A DNA stretch of 64,000 bases from Rusavskia elegans (Eukaryota; Ascomycota; Lecanoromycetes; Teloschistales; Teloschistaceae). Location of the stretch: positions 155,253-219,252 of the forward strand of contig SAUG01000039.1 of the NCBI GenBank assembly GCA_011316305.1, written 5' to 3'. The notes below the pieces were generated by a model. That model saw only the letters and a program-made list of their open reading frames with translations. It had not been told where the DNA came from and ran no database searches. How positions within the stretch are numbered: position 1 is the stretch's first letter; each line of letters begins with the position of its first letter. Made by a program: the position numbers and the translations under genes. Shown piece by piece: positions 33,785 to 45,006 of this stretch.

Positions 33785-34174
33785 CTTGTAGAAAGGCGCA
33801 GCATGGTTAGCGAGGAAGCTCTATGATGTCCTTTTCACCTGGCTTGTAGTGAAATTCTTTATCTAGAATACTAACTTGCATCTGATTTGAAGGATTCATC
33901 ATGTTGGGGGAGCCTTGGTTCGATAATGGCATCTTGCGATGTCTTTGTGGTGTCAGGGAATAGACACCAATTACGGGACTAGGGACGTGTATGATAAGCT
34001 TGACCCGTTATTCGAACGGTGTTGGTGGAGAAGATGATGAACAGTTCATGGTTTAGTAATACTTGTCGTTCTGAAAACTGATACTTCTCGTACGTCATAC
34101 ATCAGCCCACTCTCTATTGCTGTGACAACAAACACAGCCTGTCTCAACCATCAGACCATACAAAACCGCCTCGA
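33785..34174. other. intergenic with partial exon duplicate
   Basis: 33795-33840 (minus strand) resembles the acceptor and first codons of exon 2 of the gene to its left (CATAGAGCTTCCTCGCTAAC against CATAGAGATCCTCCCTCGCC). No further gene seen. Confidence 0.45.
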
Positions 34175-34543
34175 CTACGTCCCGCCGTAAAGCAACACAT
34201 TAATCCCCCTCCTTACTACCAGCTTCACCCCTCCTACACAATATTTCGAGTGTTTAGAATCTTGTTCCTTAAGGATCCAAGCTCCTCGTATGTTTGAACG
34301 ACCAATCGAGTCTATTACTGTCGACTCGATAAATGCCGTCTCGTGTACGCGTCTACCCAAAAGATTGAGAAGTGCTTTCATTTTGCAGACGGCGCTGATG
34401 TGCTCAATGTGCTCAATCCTCTCATAGAGATGTTTTATGAAAGGCTGTCACACGCTGTCAGCGGTTGCACGTACTTCATTATGATGGGTCTTGACCTCCA
34501 AGGCGTTGGGTTTGTTGGGAGAGATGGGGATGTTTGATGTCAT
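34175..34543 (-). CDS. family W small two-exon protein
   Basis: Exon 1 34496-34543 (MTSNIPISPNKPNALE), intron 34421-34495 (GTCAAG donor, ATGAG acceptor, phase 0), exon 2 34175-34420; 97 residues. Exon 1 again ends Asn-x-x-Glu before GT. Exon 2 begins with a short internal repeat (IEHIEHIS) and has the MKALLNLLGRRVHETAF helix. The C-terminal half departs from relatives. Confidence 0.55.
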
Positions 34544-34828
34544 TCTGCTGTCTGTCCACTTTTGTCTGCTGGAGGATGGAAGTTCGAAACGTGAACTCGT
34601 ACCCGAATAGAGCTTGACAGAGTAAGAAAGTTCTTGTGGTTGATTGATTGATGGAAGTCATATATGAGGTCAATGTCGGTTGTCAGTGTGATGACGCTCG
34701 TCACCAATCGTGATTCAACACTTCCGTGCGACACAGCTCTGGCACACCTTTCCTCATATCTCCCTTCCAACCGTCTACTCCATCTCAACCTCCTTTGACC
34801 GCTCACCCTACACCACAAATCCCCCAAA

Positions 34829-35246
34829 ATGTCAACCTCCAAACCCTGCCCCCATACAGTAAGCCCCTACCTCACCCCTGCTCTCCCCTAGACACAACCG
34901 CCAACCATCCTTACAGTCCCAATCCCTTAATTGCACCTCTCTCAATACTTCTCACATCGGCTCCAACATCAGCGACTTCGATTCCATAAACCAATCATTC
35001 CACTCCCTCTACGACCTTCTCAACCAACAAATCGACAAAGCCGTATCCCAATCACTCACCTTAAAACCCACCAACGCCAAGGAAGCGCAGATATTTGCAA
35101 ATTTTTCCCAAGATACCCTGAAGCTGGTTAACTTATGGCTGGATTGGCAGGAGCAGATGATCGGGCGACGAAAGGTGTTGACTTGCAAGAAGTTCGATGA
35201 GGACCTCCAGCGATGGCTTGACGATTTGGACATGATGCTACCTTAG
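34829..35246 (+). CDS. family W small two-exon protein
   Basis: Exon 1 34829-34858 (MSTSKPCPHT), intron 34859-34916 (GTAAGC donor, TTACAG acceptor, phase 0), exon 2 34917-35246; 119 residues. Exon 2: SFHSLYDLLNQQIDKA, then LVNLWLDWQEQMIGRRKVLT and FDEDLQRWLDDLD. The W-x2-W-x2-x-M-x2-RRKVL block is shared with the next gene (HWQKGMHERRKVLITK). Confidence 0.65.
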
Positions 35247-35597
35247 ACGACTCCACTCTAGCACGGTTCTGGTTCTACAGATATTGGAAGGCTGCGGCGA
35301 AACCAGTGCTGCTTACATACCTTAAGATGTACCCGCCTGGCTCTTCTGTATGATGAGTTTACTAGAGTATGTAACAACTTGTCAATAGATCCAATTCCTT
35401 CCACATGAAAGAAAAAAGTGCTTGTCGTGATGAACGAGCTTTAAACAGATTCTCTGCGTCACGTTGTTAGTCCAACTTTCTCTTCACTTACTTTACGGAC
35501 CCTCACTCAAAGACACCAAACATACAAAAGCCGTGACAATCCCCACATTACCACCTCCATTCTCATCAAACCGGCTCTAACACCACCACCCCTCCGA
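35247..35597. other. intergenic, no gene seen
   Basis: Spacer between two same-strand family W genes. Confidence 0.5.
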
Positions 35598-36013
35598 ATG
35601 GCCTCCTCAGATGCACCTACCAGCCGCGACTCCTCTCCCAACTCAGTAAAGCCCCAACCCTTGTCTACAACCACAAGATCCACTAACCCCTCCCCAAGCC
35701 CACCCAAAACCCCAACACCCGCGCCCCCGTCGACGTCTCCCACCTCGGCCTCACCCTACGCGACTGGGAGACCGCCAACTACACACTAATATCCCTCTAC
35801 CGACTCCTCCATCACCAAGCCAACAGATCCAACGAAATAGCAAGCAGCTCCCCAGCAGCCCCGACAAAGGCTTTCAAAGACTTCTCGAAAGAAACCCGCA
35901 AGTTGAGAGATTTGTGGGAAGATCATTGGCAAAAGGGCATGCACGAGCGGCGGAAGGTGTTGATTACCAAACGCGTGCAGGATGAGTTTCGGGGGTGGTT
36001 GGGTGGTGAATGA
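35598..36013 (+). CDS. family W small two-exon protein
   Basis: Exon 1 35598-35645 (MASSDAPTSRDSSPNS), intron 35646-35698 (GTAAAG donor, CACTAACC branch, CCAAG acceptor), exon 2 35699-36013; 120 residues. Exon 2: LISLYRLLHHQANRSNE, then KLRDLWEDHWQKGMHERRKV and FRGWLGGE. Closest to the genes at 34829 and 36239. Confidence 0.7.
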
Positions 36014-36238
36014 CGTGCTACCAGAGATTTTCACACAGGGCTAGTCTTGTCGATGGCGAGAAGAACGCCGCTTGGATGTAGGCATATGGCTCTATTGCAA
36101 TTCGCTAGCGATAGGATAAGGAAGACCATTTGCCAATCGAAATGTCCGTCCGCATGTGATCAACGTGACTCGCTAGTAATGAACGAGTACCTTACCTTAA
36201 ACACAGGGGATCGAAACTCACGATAGAACGTCAAAAAC

Positions 36239-36736
36239 ATGCAACCTCCAGCCCCAAACAGCCTCAACCTCTCAGCTGACCATCAACTCCAAACAGCGCC
36301 GCCCATCAAAAGCCCGAAACACCCAAACGCTATAACAGCGAGGTAGCTTCCCAATCTCTTAAATCCCAACAAGATAGAACACTCACACTCACACTCACAC
36401 TCCCCCCTAAATAATCTGACCAAGAACCCAACAAACACCCATCCAACCCTCCACGTCCCAACCTCTCCCACAACCCTCTCCGACTTTGACAAAGCAAATG
36501 AGACTTTCGTCTCTCTTTACCACGTCCTCAAGCACCAAGGCGACAAATCCCAATATTCATTGAAAAGCAAAGTCACTACGGCAGCTCGGCAATATGAGGA
36601 TTGGACCAAGCGAACGCGGCGCCTGATTTGGCTTTGGTTAGATTGGGAGGGTGAGATGCGCGGACGAAAGGGGGAGTTGGGTTGGAGGTTCTTGAGTGTT
36701 AAATATGGGGTATGGCTGAGGTATGAGGCCGCATAA
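36239..36736 (+). pseudogene. family W protein with in-frame TAG
   Basis: From ATG 36239 one frame runs MQPPAPNSLNLSADHQL to TAG at 36344-36346 and then on, unbroken, through a (His-Ser)n run to TFVSLYHVLKHQGDKSQYS, W-L-W-L-D-W-E-G-E-M-R-G-R-K and the stop. The single TAG lies where relatives have their intron; GTAGCT overlaps it, but no acceptor in a matching phase was found. Either an intron model I could not solve, or a copy killed by a CAG-to-TAG change. Confidence 0.5.
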
Positions 36737-37018
36737 GACAGCTGAATGTGGTACGAGACTGGTGACACGATTGGACATATCCTGTGGAATAGGGAAGGTG
36801 AATTGGCGCAGGCGATACAGGAATGATGGTGAGGTAGCGAGGATGGTCGCTATGAATGAGGAAAGAGAACAGGGGGGAAAAAAACACGGCTAGCACATCA
36901 TATGCTGTAAACTGAAGTGCAATAATACCCCTCGGGATCCGGATTCCTATTTCCGCAGGATCTCCACCAACGCTTATAACCAACAGATCATAAAACTCTA
37001 TTCCATACCTCCATCCCA

Positions 37019-38729
37019 TCAACTCCTCGCGGGCTCCTGCTCGCCCCCAAACCAACTTGACAGAGCCCCCAGCGCCCTCACACCCTTCGCCTTCTTCGCC
37101 ATCGGCTCGTCGAGCTTGACCGCCACGGTAGGTTTACATAATGCGATGCCCCCCTGGCTATCTCGCTGCATTCTCAACAGCAGCGGCTGCACAACCATAA
37201 CATGCTCACCAATGCGCCCATCCTCCGCGACCTTGAGCACACTATCCTGTCTTAGCACTTTCTGAGTCGCCACATCCAGGATCGTGTATCGTTGGATATC
37301 TGGGTGGTAGATGGCATTACTGTTGCTGTGGCCAGGTGAAGACGACGAGTTCCGCGGGAGGTGGGCGATGATTCGGTAACAGGATGTGGAGAAACGCATA
37401 TTGGTCGCCAATCGTACGGCCGGGGTAGTGACCATTTCGTGGAGACGTTTCCAGCCAGAATCACCATCGGTGGCGAGTTCGGGAAGGAGGTAGGTCAGGG
37501 CGGCCCAGAGTTCTCTAGAGACGATGGCGGCTTGGCTTTGCTGTTCAGATTGAAACCCGTCGATTTTGGCGAGGGCTTGCAGGGTTTCGGAGCGCCAGCG
37601 TTGGATCGTGAGGGTATCTGAAAGAGTCAGCAGTGGCGGAGATATTCGAGGTGTTGATAAGCCTACCTCGCTTTGGCTCCAGCGCTTCCATTGCATGCTC
37701 GACGCTGCGCAGCATGGTGATGTTATGCTCGTCGAGTCCAAACAGGTAGATGTCGTCGGCAAGGATGATTCTGTGGAGATGGAGTTGGATGATGTAGCGC
37801 AGGACGAGCGGCTCGGCGTCCGAGTACTTCTTCGTCAATCGGATCAGATCGGGGTCGAGGTAGGCCTTGAGGAGTTCCGGGGCTTCCTTGTCAGTGGCCA
37901 AGTCCGCCAACCGCGCTTCCATTGATTGCGTGTCCTCTGCCTCGTCGTCGACCCAGCTGGCGATCTGCTGATAAAGACTTGAGTACTCCTCGGCGATCTT
38001 GCTGTCGGGAATCTGACTTGGAGGTTGCAAACGAAGGACATCATCTCTGCACTCGGTCAGGTCTTCGTTCAAGCGGGCATTGTGCTTCTGCAGGTTCTGC
38101 AGCTTGGACTCATAGGCAGCCTTTTCCTCATTGGCTTCTCGCGTCTGGAAGGTCAACTGGTCCATGTGCAGCTTGGTCTTCTCGAGTTGGTGCTTGAGGT
38201 GGGCGATGTGATCGTCGAGCATGTCGACATGCTCGTAGAATTTGCGGCGCTCGCTCATGATCTGGTCTTTGTAGGACTTGGGGTCTGCCTGGGTGCGGAT
38301 ACTCTCCTTGAGATGGGCATTCTGCTTCTTGAGATCGCGGAGCTCGAGGGACTGCTCTCGGTTCTCACGCCATGCACTTCGGAGTTCTTGGCGGGTGTCT
38401 TCATACTCTTTCCTCAGGTTACGGTGCTCGGTTCGGAGGTTCTTGGGGTCGATGTCGTCGGTTGATGCTCTTGTTGGAGGCTTTTGTGTTCTTGGTGGAA
38501 TGACAGGCTTGGTGGATGCATCGTCCTTCGCTGATTCTTTGGGGGAAGCATCCTTCTCCTCTGGTATGACATGAACCCAGGACGATGGACTTGATGGAGG
38601 ATGATCCGTCATACCTTTAGTAGAATTGGCATCACGATAGAAAGATTCGGGCTCGGATGATTCTACATATGGATGGTCTGGCATTGACTTGGATGATGAC
38701 TGAGCCAGCTCGATGTCGGTGTCTGGCAT
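37019..38729 (-). CDS. coiled-coil protein of unknown function
   Basis: Exon 1 37667-38729 and exon 2 37019-37617, a 49-base intron (GTAGGC donor, TTTCAG acceptor, phase 1); 553 residues. N-terminal 90 residues are disordered and Ser/Pro-rich. Residues about 95-235 form a long coiled coil (LRTEHRNLRKEYEDTRQELR...LEKTKLHMDQLTFQ). The C-terminal half is helical and ends WFGGEQEPARS. No catalytic motif and no membrane helix. Probably cytoplasmic; the intact, long frame suggests a conserved gene. Confidence 0.8.
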
Positions 38730-39420
38730 AGCTTATGTTTCTGAGTGGGCCTGAGTAGATGGAGGTTGAAAGCAGTGTGGATCAGAATATATTGTAGTTT
38801 CACGAGTCGTCTTCGCAATTAATCAGGTCTCTTTGTCATCACTACGGCGCGTATTCTGGGTACGAGGCTGTCGAAGTGTCGAAGTCCATGTGTCGATTTT
38901 GTGGTGGGGGTGGTCCGTCGTCAGTTTAGTCGTGTGGGGCGCGGGGCGGAGTCAGAGTCAACCTCATCGTCACAGCCTCGTTCGAATTGACCACTATGAA
39001 TCCACGACAGCCTTGCATATTGCCCCATTCGGATCACATCAAGCATCAGCCTGTCGAACTTGACTTCTCCGCGACGGACTGTTAAAAGCCTTGCAGCTTC
39101 TGGCATTTCTGTTTACTGTTGCAGGCATTGAGTGTTGCTGTAGAGCTCCCTTTAGCTTTGTTAGCCCTCAATCACTGCCACTGAAGCAACCAATTGACCC
39201 ATCACCAGGCTGAGCTACCTAACAGACGTCTCTCACGACACAATTGTGGCCGTGATAGGATCAAGCACCGCTTAGGCATCCTTCAGCCTCGTGTGACTCT
39301 TAGGCCTCCACTGCCCCACCTTCGTATCCTCGTACATCTACCCCCAGCATCTTTCTCAACTTCGTCCAAAATACATCACCCTTCTCCCAGATCTAATTCG
39401 CAGTCATAAACTCCCTCAGC
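38730..39420. other. bidirectional promoter region
   Basis: 690 bases between two divergent gene starts. C/T-rich leader near 39340-39410 for the Hsp70-like gene. No other gene. Confidence 0.55.
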
Positions 39421-41439
39421 ATGGATCCTGCCACCTCGGAGCTCGAGAAGATGGAAATTGGCGAAGGTGCCGACAGAAAGCTGCTGATTGCCGTCGACTT
39501 CGGTACCACCTTCTCTGGCGTAGCCTGGGCTCAGACCCGTAGAGTATTCCACTCCAATCTCGACGTCCAATCTCAAAGCTGACCTCGCTTCTAGCCAGAC
39601 GTCCAGACCATCATCATTCAATGGCCTGATAGCACATCGGGAGGTCTCGAGGGCATCAGCTCCGACAAAGTCCCCACGTAAGCCTCATGTTCCCTTGTAA
39701 TCTCATATGGTACTTTTCAAATTGCACTTGTGTATTAGTATTGATTAGCAAGACGGGTTGTCATTACCATCCAGCCCCAAAAATGATACTACCCCCTGAT
39801 CTTAAACCCCCTGTTGGCCATTAATTGACAATTCCCATAGTGAGCTCCGCTACGACGGTTCCGACACCAAGTGGGGATTCCAGGTCGACGATTTTGGTCC
39901 TCGTCACCAATGGTTCAAGCTCGATTTAGATCCAAGCCAATCTCGCGGCGTGTCGGATCTGAGTCGACAATATCCCGACCAGCATGCCCTTCCGCCAGGC
40001 TACAACGTTTCGGGCGAGAAGCTTTGCACCGACTATCTCTCCGCCCTCCGGAAGCACACCGAGGAAGTCCTCAAGCACAAGCTGCCGCAGAGTATTCTCA
40101 AGAGCACCCCCGTCGAGTACATCATCACCGTCCCTGCCGTCTGGTCAGACATCGCCCAGGCCAAGACGAGGTCGTGTGCTGAAGATGCCGGAATGGGCAA
40201 GCAGCTAATGATTATTTCCGAACCCGAGGCTGCCGCTATCTACGCCCTGCATGCAATGGATCCCCACAGCATCAAGGTTGGCGACACTTTTGTCCTGTGC
40301 GACGCTGGAGGAGGTACCGTCGATTTGATCTCCTATACCGTCTCCGCTCTCAAGCCAATCCTGCAAGTCGAGGAGGCCGCCACCGGCACCGGCCGCCTCT
40401 GCGGTTCCACCTTCTTGAACCGAATCTTCAACAAATTCTTGGTCGAAAAGCTCGGTCTGAACGAGGAGTGGGATGAGGAGGTCGTCGAGGATGCAATGAA
40501 GCGATTTGAGTTGGTGACCAAGAAGGCTTTCCGCGGTACCCCGGGCGAGGAATTCGTCATTCCAGGTTTGTCGCTGCCTCTGCCATTACCATCACCGGTT
40601 TCGCTGATATCTTGCAAGTGCCTGGCCTCGCCGATGATCCGGCACAAGGCGTCCGCCGTGGAAAGTTCCGCATGACAGGTGCTGAAGTCAAGCAAATCTT
40701 CGAGCCGGTCGTCCAGGAAGTGGTTACCCTTGTTCGGGGCCAAATTGCGGCCACCAACAAATCTGTCAAGGCGGTTCTCCTTGTCGGTGGCTTCGGCCAG
40801 AACGCTTACCTCCGCGAGACCATCCGCGCCTCGATTGATCCTTCCATCGAAGTGATGCAACCTCCTAATGGCTGGACTGCAGTAGTGCGAGGCGCATTGA
40901 TGAAAGGACTCAGCGTGATGGAACCAACGACGGCGCGTGTGAAAGTGGCCTCTCGGTCAGCCCGGAAGCATTACGGGACGGAGCGTATGGCCAAGTATGA
41001 TGCCGTCAAACACTCCAAGCGTCCCAACTACTGGGATGCCTATGATGGCGAGTACAAAGTCAACGACATGGACTGGTTCATCAAGAAAGGCGATCCCGTG
41101 ACGGAGGAAAAATCGTTCAAGCGGCAGTACCACAAAGTCTGGCCAGTCTCCGAAGGCCACAACAAGGCCGTATCGCAGGATCTGCTGATGTCGGAAGACC
41201 AAGACAGCACCGGTGCACCCACGTACAAGGATTCGGGCGACGTTCGATATCTGGCTCGGTTGACGGCGGATCTCAGCTGTATACCTGCCAACGATCTGGC
41301 GCAGAAGACGGGCAAGGATGGGCGACAGTACTACTCGGTACACTACGATATCGAGATGACTTACTACTCGGCGCACACGAAATACGCCATGGTGTACAAG
41401 AACGTCAAGTACGACTCTGTGACGGTGGAGTATGTCTAG
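39421..41439 (+). CDS. Hsp70-like ATPase, HSPA12-type
   Basis: Four exons: 39421-39543, 39595-39677, 39841-40565, 40619-41439; 583 residues. Phosphate-1 loop VDFGTTFSGVAWAQ near residue 30, EYIITVPAVWSDIAQAKTRS, the phosphate-2 region FVLCDAGGGTVDLISY, and the adenosine loop VLLVGGFGQNAYLRE mark an actin/Hsp70 ATPase fold. As in HSPA12 relatives, the classical Hsp70 substrate-binding domain and EEVD tail are absent; the C-terminus is a beta-rich segment instead. Likely a cytosolic ATPase with a specialised role. The intron at 39544 uses a GTATTC donor, chosen because it alone keeps frame. Confidence 0.88.
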
Positions 41440-41846
41440 TCAATGAAAATGCGCCTTTGAGGATTGCGACGACGTGAACATGAAGGGGTGCATGGGAGCC
41501 GGTTTTGATGGATCGTTGGAGGCAGTGTCCGCTACGGTGTTGTGGAAAAACCTCGAATTTAGAGGAAGCTTCGGTAGGAAAGAACAAATTCGCAATCTGC
41601 CCACCGATCTATCTACTGCTGTAAAATACGTGGACGACAGGCAGGAAATGCTGGAATGCTTGATAACACGTGATGGGGCGCCAGTTGGGGGTGGCTGTGC
41701 ATGGTGTCGTCAGCTGCAGCCGAGGAAGCGCTCGACACAGACATCGAGGTCACCTCCACCTTGATTCTTGAACCTCAGAGCCCACGCCATGCAATGATCC
41801 TACCCCTTCAGACCCTCTGCGACCCTTGATAGTTCTCGCCTGCACA
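41440..41846. other. intergenic, no gene seen
   Basis: 3' flank of the Hsp70-like gene and promoter of the next gene. Confidence 0.5.
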
Positions 41847-42747
41847 ATGTCTGCTCCCACAAATCCCGAGAAGAAGTCGAAGTTCAAGTTCTCTTCCCTC
41901 CTCCACTCCAAAGACAAGCCTGATGCCACCAACACCACTGCTAAAGACCCGCTCACCCAACGGAACTCAAACACCGATTCTGGGTACGGAGGAAGTGATC
42001 CATCAGTGACTGCGCCCTCCAGCCATGTCCCTCCCAGCCTGACGGGCAGCGACGAGAGCCACGCCGACAGAGATAACAACAACAACAACAATCAAACGGT
42101 CACAACAACCACCACAACCACCACGACCACTACTTCCGGCGGACAGCCTATCAATACTAGCGTCGAAAACAATGGCCCATCCTCCGAATACAATAATCGA
42201 GCGGATGGAGGCGGTAGTCCACCAATCCCCGTCCGCAGCTCCCTCCGCGATCGAAGTCCCAATCCTCCTCCCATGCAGCAGGGCAATGCAGGACCAACAA
42301 GAGATCGCAGTCCCATGGGTGGAACAAGTCCCAGCGGGAGAACCAACTTCTCGTACCCAAACCGCGGCGGTGGAGTCATGGGAGGACAGCAGATGGGAGG
42401 GCCGCCGCCGATGGGAGGACCCCAAATGACGCCGCAGCAGCAGCATAACCAGGGGACGTTGCAGGGACTAAAGAATGCGGCCGTAGGAATACATGTACGT
42501 TTGCTCTCGGCAACCAGTTTCTCCCTGTCCTCTAGAGCATGCTAATGGTAGTATCCAATAGGGAGCAGGCGAAACCCTCCGGGGCACCCTCAACTCCGCC
42601 ATCGACCGCCGCACCGGTGCTCCCGCCGAAAGACTGATGGAACATGATCGTGTGCTGGCAGCGGGGAGACATGAGATGGAGACAGGAAGGATGCCGGAAA
42701 ACAGGCCACAGCAAATGCCGCCCAAGGGGATACTGAAGAAGTATTAG
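41847..42747 (+). CDS. low-complexity Thr/Gly/Pro-rich protein
   Basis: Exons 41847-42494 and 42562-42747 (GTACGT donor, AATAG acceptor, phase 0); 277 residues. N-terminus KKSKFKFSSLLHSKDK, a poly-Asn then poly-Thr tract encoded by an ACA/ACC microsatellite (about 42078-42134), a Gly/Met/Pro/Gln-rich middle (GGQQMGGPPPMGGPQM) and a conserved-looking end, GIHGAGETLRGTLNSAIDRR, followed by KGILKKY. The end part resembles the short conserved tails of fungal stress-related proteins, but I cannot assign a function. Start chosen at the first ATG after a leader with stops. Confidence 0.75.
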
Positions 42748-43649
42748 TGGGAGTAAGTCTCCGGGGCAATCAGTAAGAAATAGCAATGTGCAACCGGAGG
42801 ATTGCTGATGATGAACATGTATCTTTTCCGGTGGCTGGGGCAACTTCTTCCAGGTTGGTTGATCTATATCTTGACAAACAGGTGGTCATACCATGCATGC
42901 AAGCAAGCTTTTTCAAAGCATCCAGCTCGATTGACCGCTTTTGGGGCTTCCCTTCTGACCATACCAAGATTTGGCGGTAAACTTAACTCGACTTCTACTA
43001 CTCCGGCAGACCCAAATCTCCAGGATGCAATATCGCTCTGTCCCACACTTTCAGCGTCCTGCCCAACGTTCCAATTCCTTGTCCCATCGCCCCGGAGCTC
43101 AAGTTCTATCCAAAATTTGCCAAACAGATCGCTAATCTATCTACTTTCCCGCCCTCGTGGTAAAGACAGATCGTAATGAGGGCCAGACAGCAATCAACAA
43201 GCAATCTTTAAAAACCTGGTACCGTTTCACGTCACTACCACGATCATTGTTACTACTCGACTGGATGTAGGCTATCTAAGTAATCGTTGCAACAAATCCC
43301 TATATTGAAGTACCGACTGACGAACGCTCTTATTACGATTGAGATTAACACAACGAATACCTTCGAATGCCGTTGATTTCGGGTAGTCGGAGTATCGTTC
43401 CTCCGTAGGTACCACGCTAATGATCCTTCAGGCTGCTACTTTAGGATGCAGCTTAAGACAAAAGCTGGAGAGGCAACGGCGGCTTCTTTTGCTCAAACTA
43501 CTTCTAATAGTTGTCCAGATGGCAAAAGACGTTGTGGTACATTGTGGAATGAGTATAGTATCGCAGCAAGGAGACACCACATCACACCACACCAATCGCT
43601 TATTAGCCGATCGCACAAAGCTACCGACTTCTCGTGAAACAAGTCAATT
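42748..43649. other. intergenic, no gene seen
   Basis: 900 bases with short frames on both strands and no recognisable motif. Confidence 0.45.
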
Positions 43650-44522
43650 ATGCCTGGATCTTCTCAATTGCAGGGTTTGCAAAAGCTTTCATCATCTGTC
43701 TACCTATGGGAACCACCGACCTCCCACAGTACAGCAACATCCATACATCCATCACCATGTCCGCCTCCAAAGCTCGTTCTCCTCTTCACCTGGATGTCCG
43801 CCCAACCCGTCCACATCTCCAAATACATTCACAACTACCAAACCCATTACCCTACCTCTCGGATCCTCGTGATTCGCAGCTCCCCACTGGATATTCTCTA
43901 CCACCGCACGAGCACACTACGTCGTCGTCTTGCTCCGGCAGTACATGACCTACTAGCATCTCTCCAACCCACAACCACATCAGCAAGCACAAACAACAAC
44001 CCCGAACTCATAATCCACATCTTCTCCAATGGCGGATCCCACCAATTCTGCAACTTCATCTCGGCTTACCACACCCTCACCAGCACCCCCTTCCCTACCC
44101 ATACCAAAATCCTCGATTCCTGCCCCGGCCGTGCCACCTTCCGACGAACAATCCTGGCCTTCTCATCCCCCCTCTCTTCCTCTCCGTTTATAATCCGCTT
44201 CCCATCCCTCTTTCTCATCTACCTCCTTATCGGCATATCTTTCATCGCCATCCATCTCCACCTCCTTCAAGATCCCATTCTCCGGATCCGTGCGACGCTG
44301 ATTGATTTTTCTCAAGGAGAAAGGGGAAGGTGCTACATCTACAGTAAAGCGGATCCCATGGTCGGGTGGCGGGATGTCGAAGCTCATGCTATGGAGGCGA
44401 TGGAGAAAGGTTTGAGGGTTAAGCAGGAGAGGTATGTGGGGACGGGGCATTGTGCGCATGTGAGGGAGGGGGGTGGGTTGAGGTATTGGGGTGTTGTGAA
44501 GGGGATGTGGGAGGATGAGTAG
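43650..44522 (+). CDS. DUF829 / TMEM53-like alpha/beta-hydrolase-fold protein
   Basis: Intronless, 290 residues. The motif KLVLLFTWMSAQPVHISKYI near residue 41, YPTSRILVIRSS, IHIFSNGGSHQFCNFI (a nucleophile-elbow-like G-x-S-N-G-G position) and LDSCPGRATF are hallmarks of the DUF829 family. A hydrophobic segment (FLIYLLIGISFIAIHLHLL, residues about 195-213) and a late Asp/His pair (SKADPMVGW, GTGHCAHVR) complete the expected catalytic layout. Likely membrane-associated; substrate unknown. Confidence 0.85.
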   Translation: MPGSSQLQGLQKLSSSVYLWEPPTSHSTATSIHPSPCPPPKLVLLFTWMSAQPVHISKYIHNYQTHYPTSRILVIRSSPLDILYHRTSTLRRRLAPAVHDLLASLQPTTTSASTNNNPELIIHIFSNGGSHQFCNFISAYHTLTSTPFPTHTKILDSCPGRATFRRTILAFSSPLSSSPFIIRFPSLFLIYLLIGISFIAIHLHLLQDPILRIRATLIDFSQGERGRCYIYSKADPMVGWRDVEAHAMEAMEKGLRVKQERYVGTGHCAHVREGGGLRYWGVVKGMWEDE

Positions 44523-44636
44523 GAAGGGGGAAGGGGAAAGGGGGCGAGTAACCTTTTTGGGAGTTAGTTCTGTACGGGTGAGTCATATCGCCGATAATAC
44601 ATCTATAGAGATATAATGTGGGGCTTGACAATAACG

Positions 44637-44709
44637 GTCTGAGTAGCATAACTGGTCAATGCGAGGCTCCGAAAGTCCATAGATCCTGTGTTCGAGTCCA
44701 GGCTCGGAC
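44637..44709 (+). ncRNA. tRNA-like element
   Basis: 73 bases: acceptor GTCTGAG/CTCGGAC paired with one wobble, box A TAGCATAACTGG in D arm GCATAACTGGTCAATGC, T arm CCTGTGTTCGAGTCCAGG, followed by CTTTTTG. The anticodon region pairs poorly. TGAGTCAT lies 59 bases upstream. Confidence 0.6.
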
Positions 44710-44738
44710 GTACTCCCTTTTTGCTACTCCGTTGTTCT

Positions 44739-44741
<3 letters not shown>

Positions 44742-44772
<31 letters not shown>
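44742..44772 (+). repeat. poly-T tract, 31 bases
   Basis: A run of 31 T directly after the tRNA-like element. It may be the A/T tail of a retroposed copy on the other strand or simple slippage. Confidence 0.7.
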
Positions 44773-44773
<1 letters not shown>

Positions 44774-44951
44774 GTTTCCTTGGAACAATCACTATTAACA
44801 TATTCATTCATTTGTGGACGCATATATACGGCTCATAAGAACGAGAAATTCATCAACTACTACAAGCCACGGATGATCATTTGGTTTCGGTGAGTCATAG
44901 CACCAAGACCGTGGATTAGAGGCCTGTTCGTGTTTTCCCCCCAGTCCATTA

Positions 44952-45006
44952 GCCTGAGTAGCATAACTGGTTAATGCTAAGACTTCTACCCCAGATCCTG
45001 GGTTCG
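44952..45006 (+). ncRNA. truncated tRNA-like element
   Basis: Starts GCCTGAGTAGCATAACTGG like the element at 50892 and has a T-arm beginning (CCTGGGTTCG), but the 3' acceptor strand is absent. TGAGTCAT lies about 63 bases upstream. A partial copy. Confidence 0.5.

Noticed and set aside
34859..34891. Nearer acceptor (CCCTAG) for the intron of the family W gene at 34829
   Set aside because: It would shift the reading frame; the TTACAG acceptor at 34911-34916 keeps phase 0 like its relatives.
38025..38465. 146-codon Leu-rich plus-strand frame
   Set aside because: Antisense shadow of the coiled-coil gene on the minus strand.
42003..42446. Long minus-strand frames rich in Ser/His/Arg
   Set aside because: Antisense of the low-complexity gene at 41847; the microsatellite keeps several frames open.
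44742..44772. Poly-T tract as a special regulatory element
   Set aside because: Simple slippage or a tail of the neighbouring element explains it.
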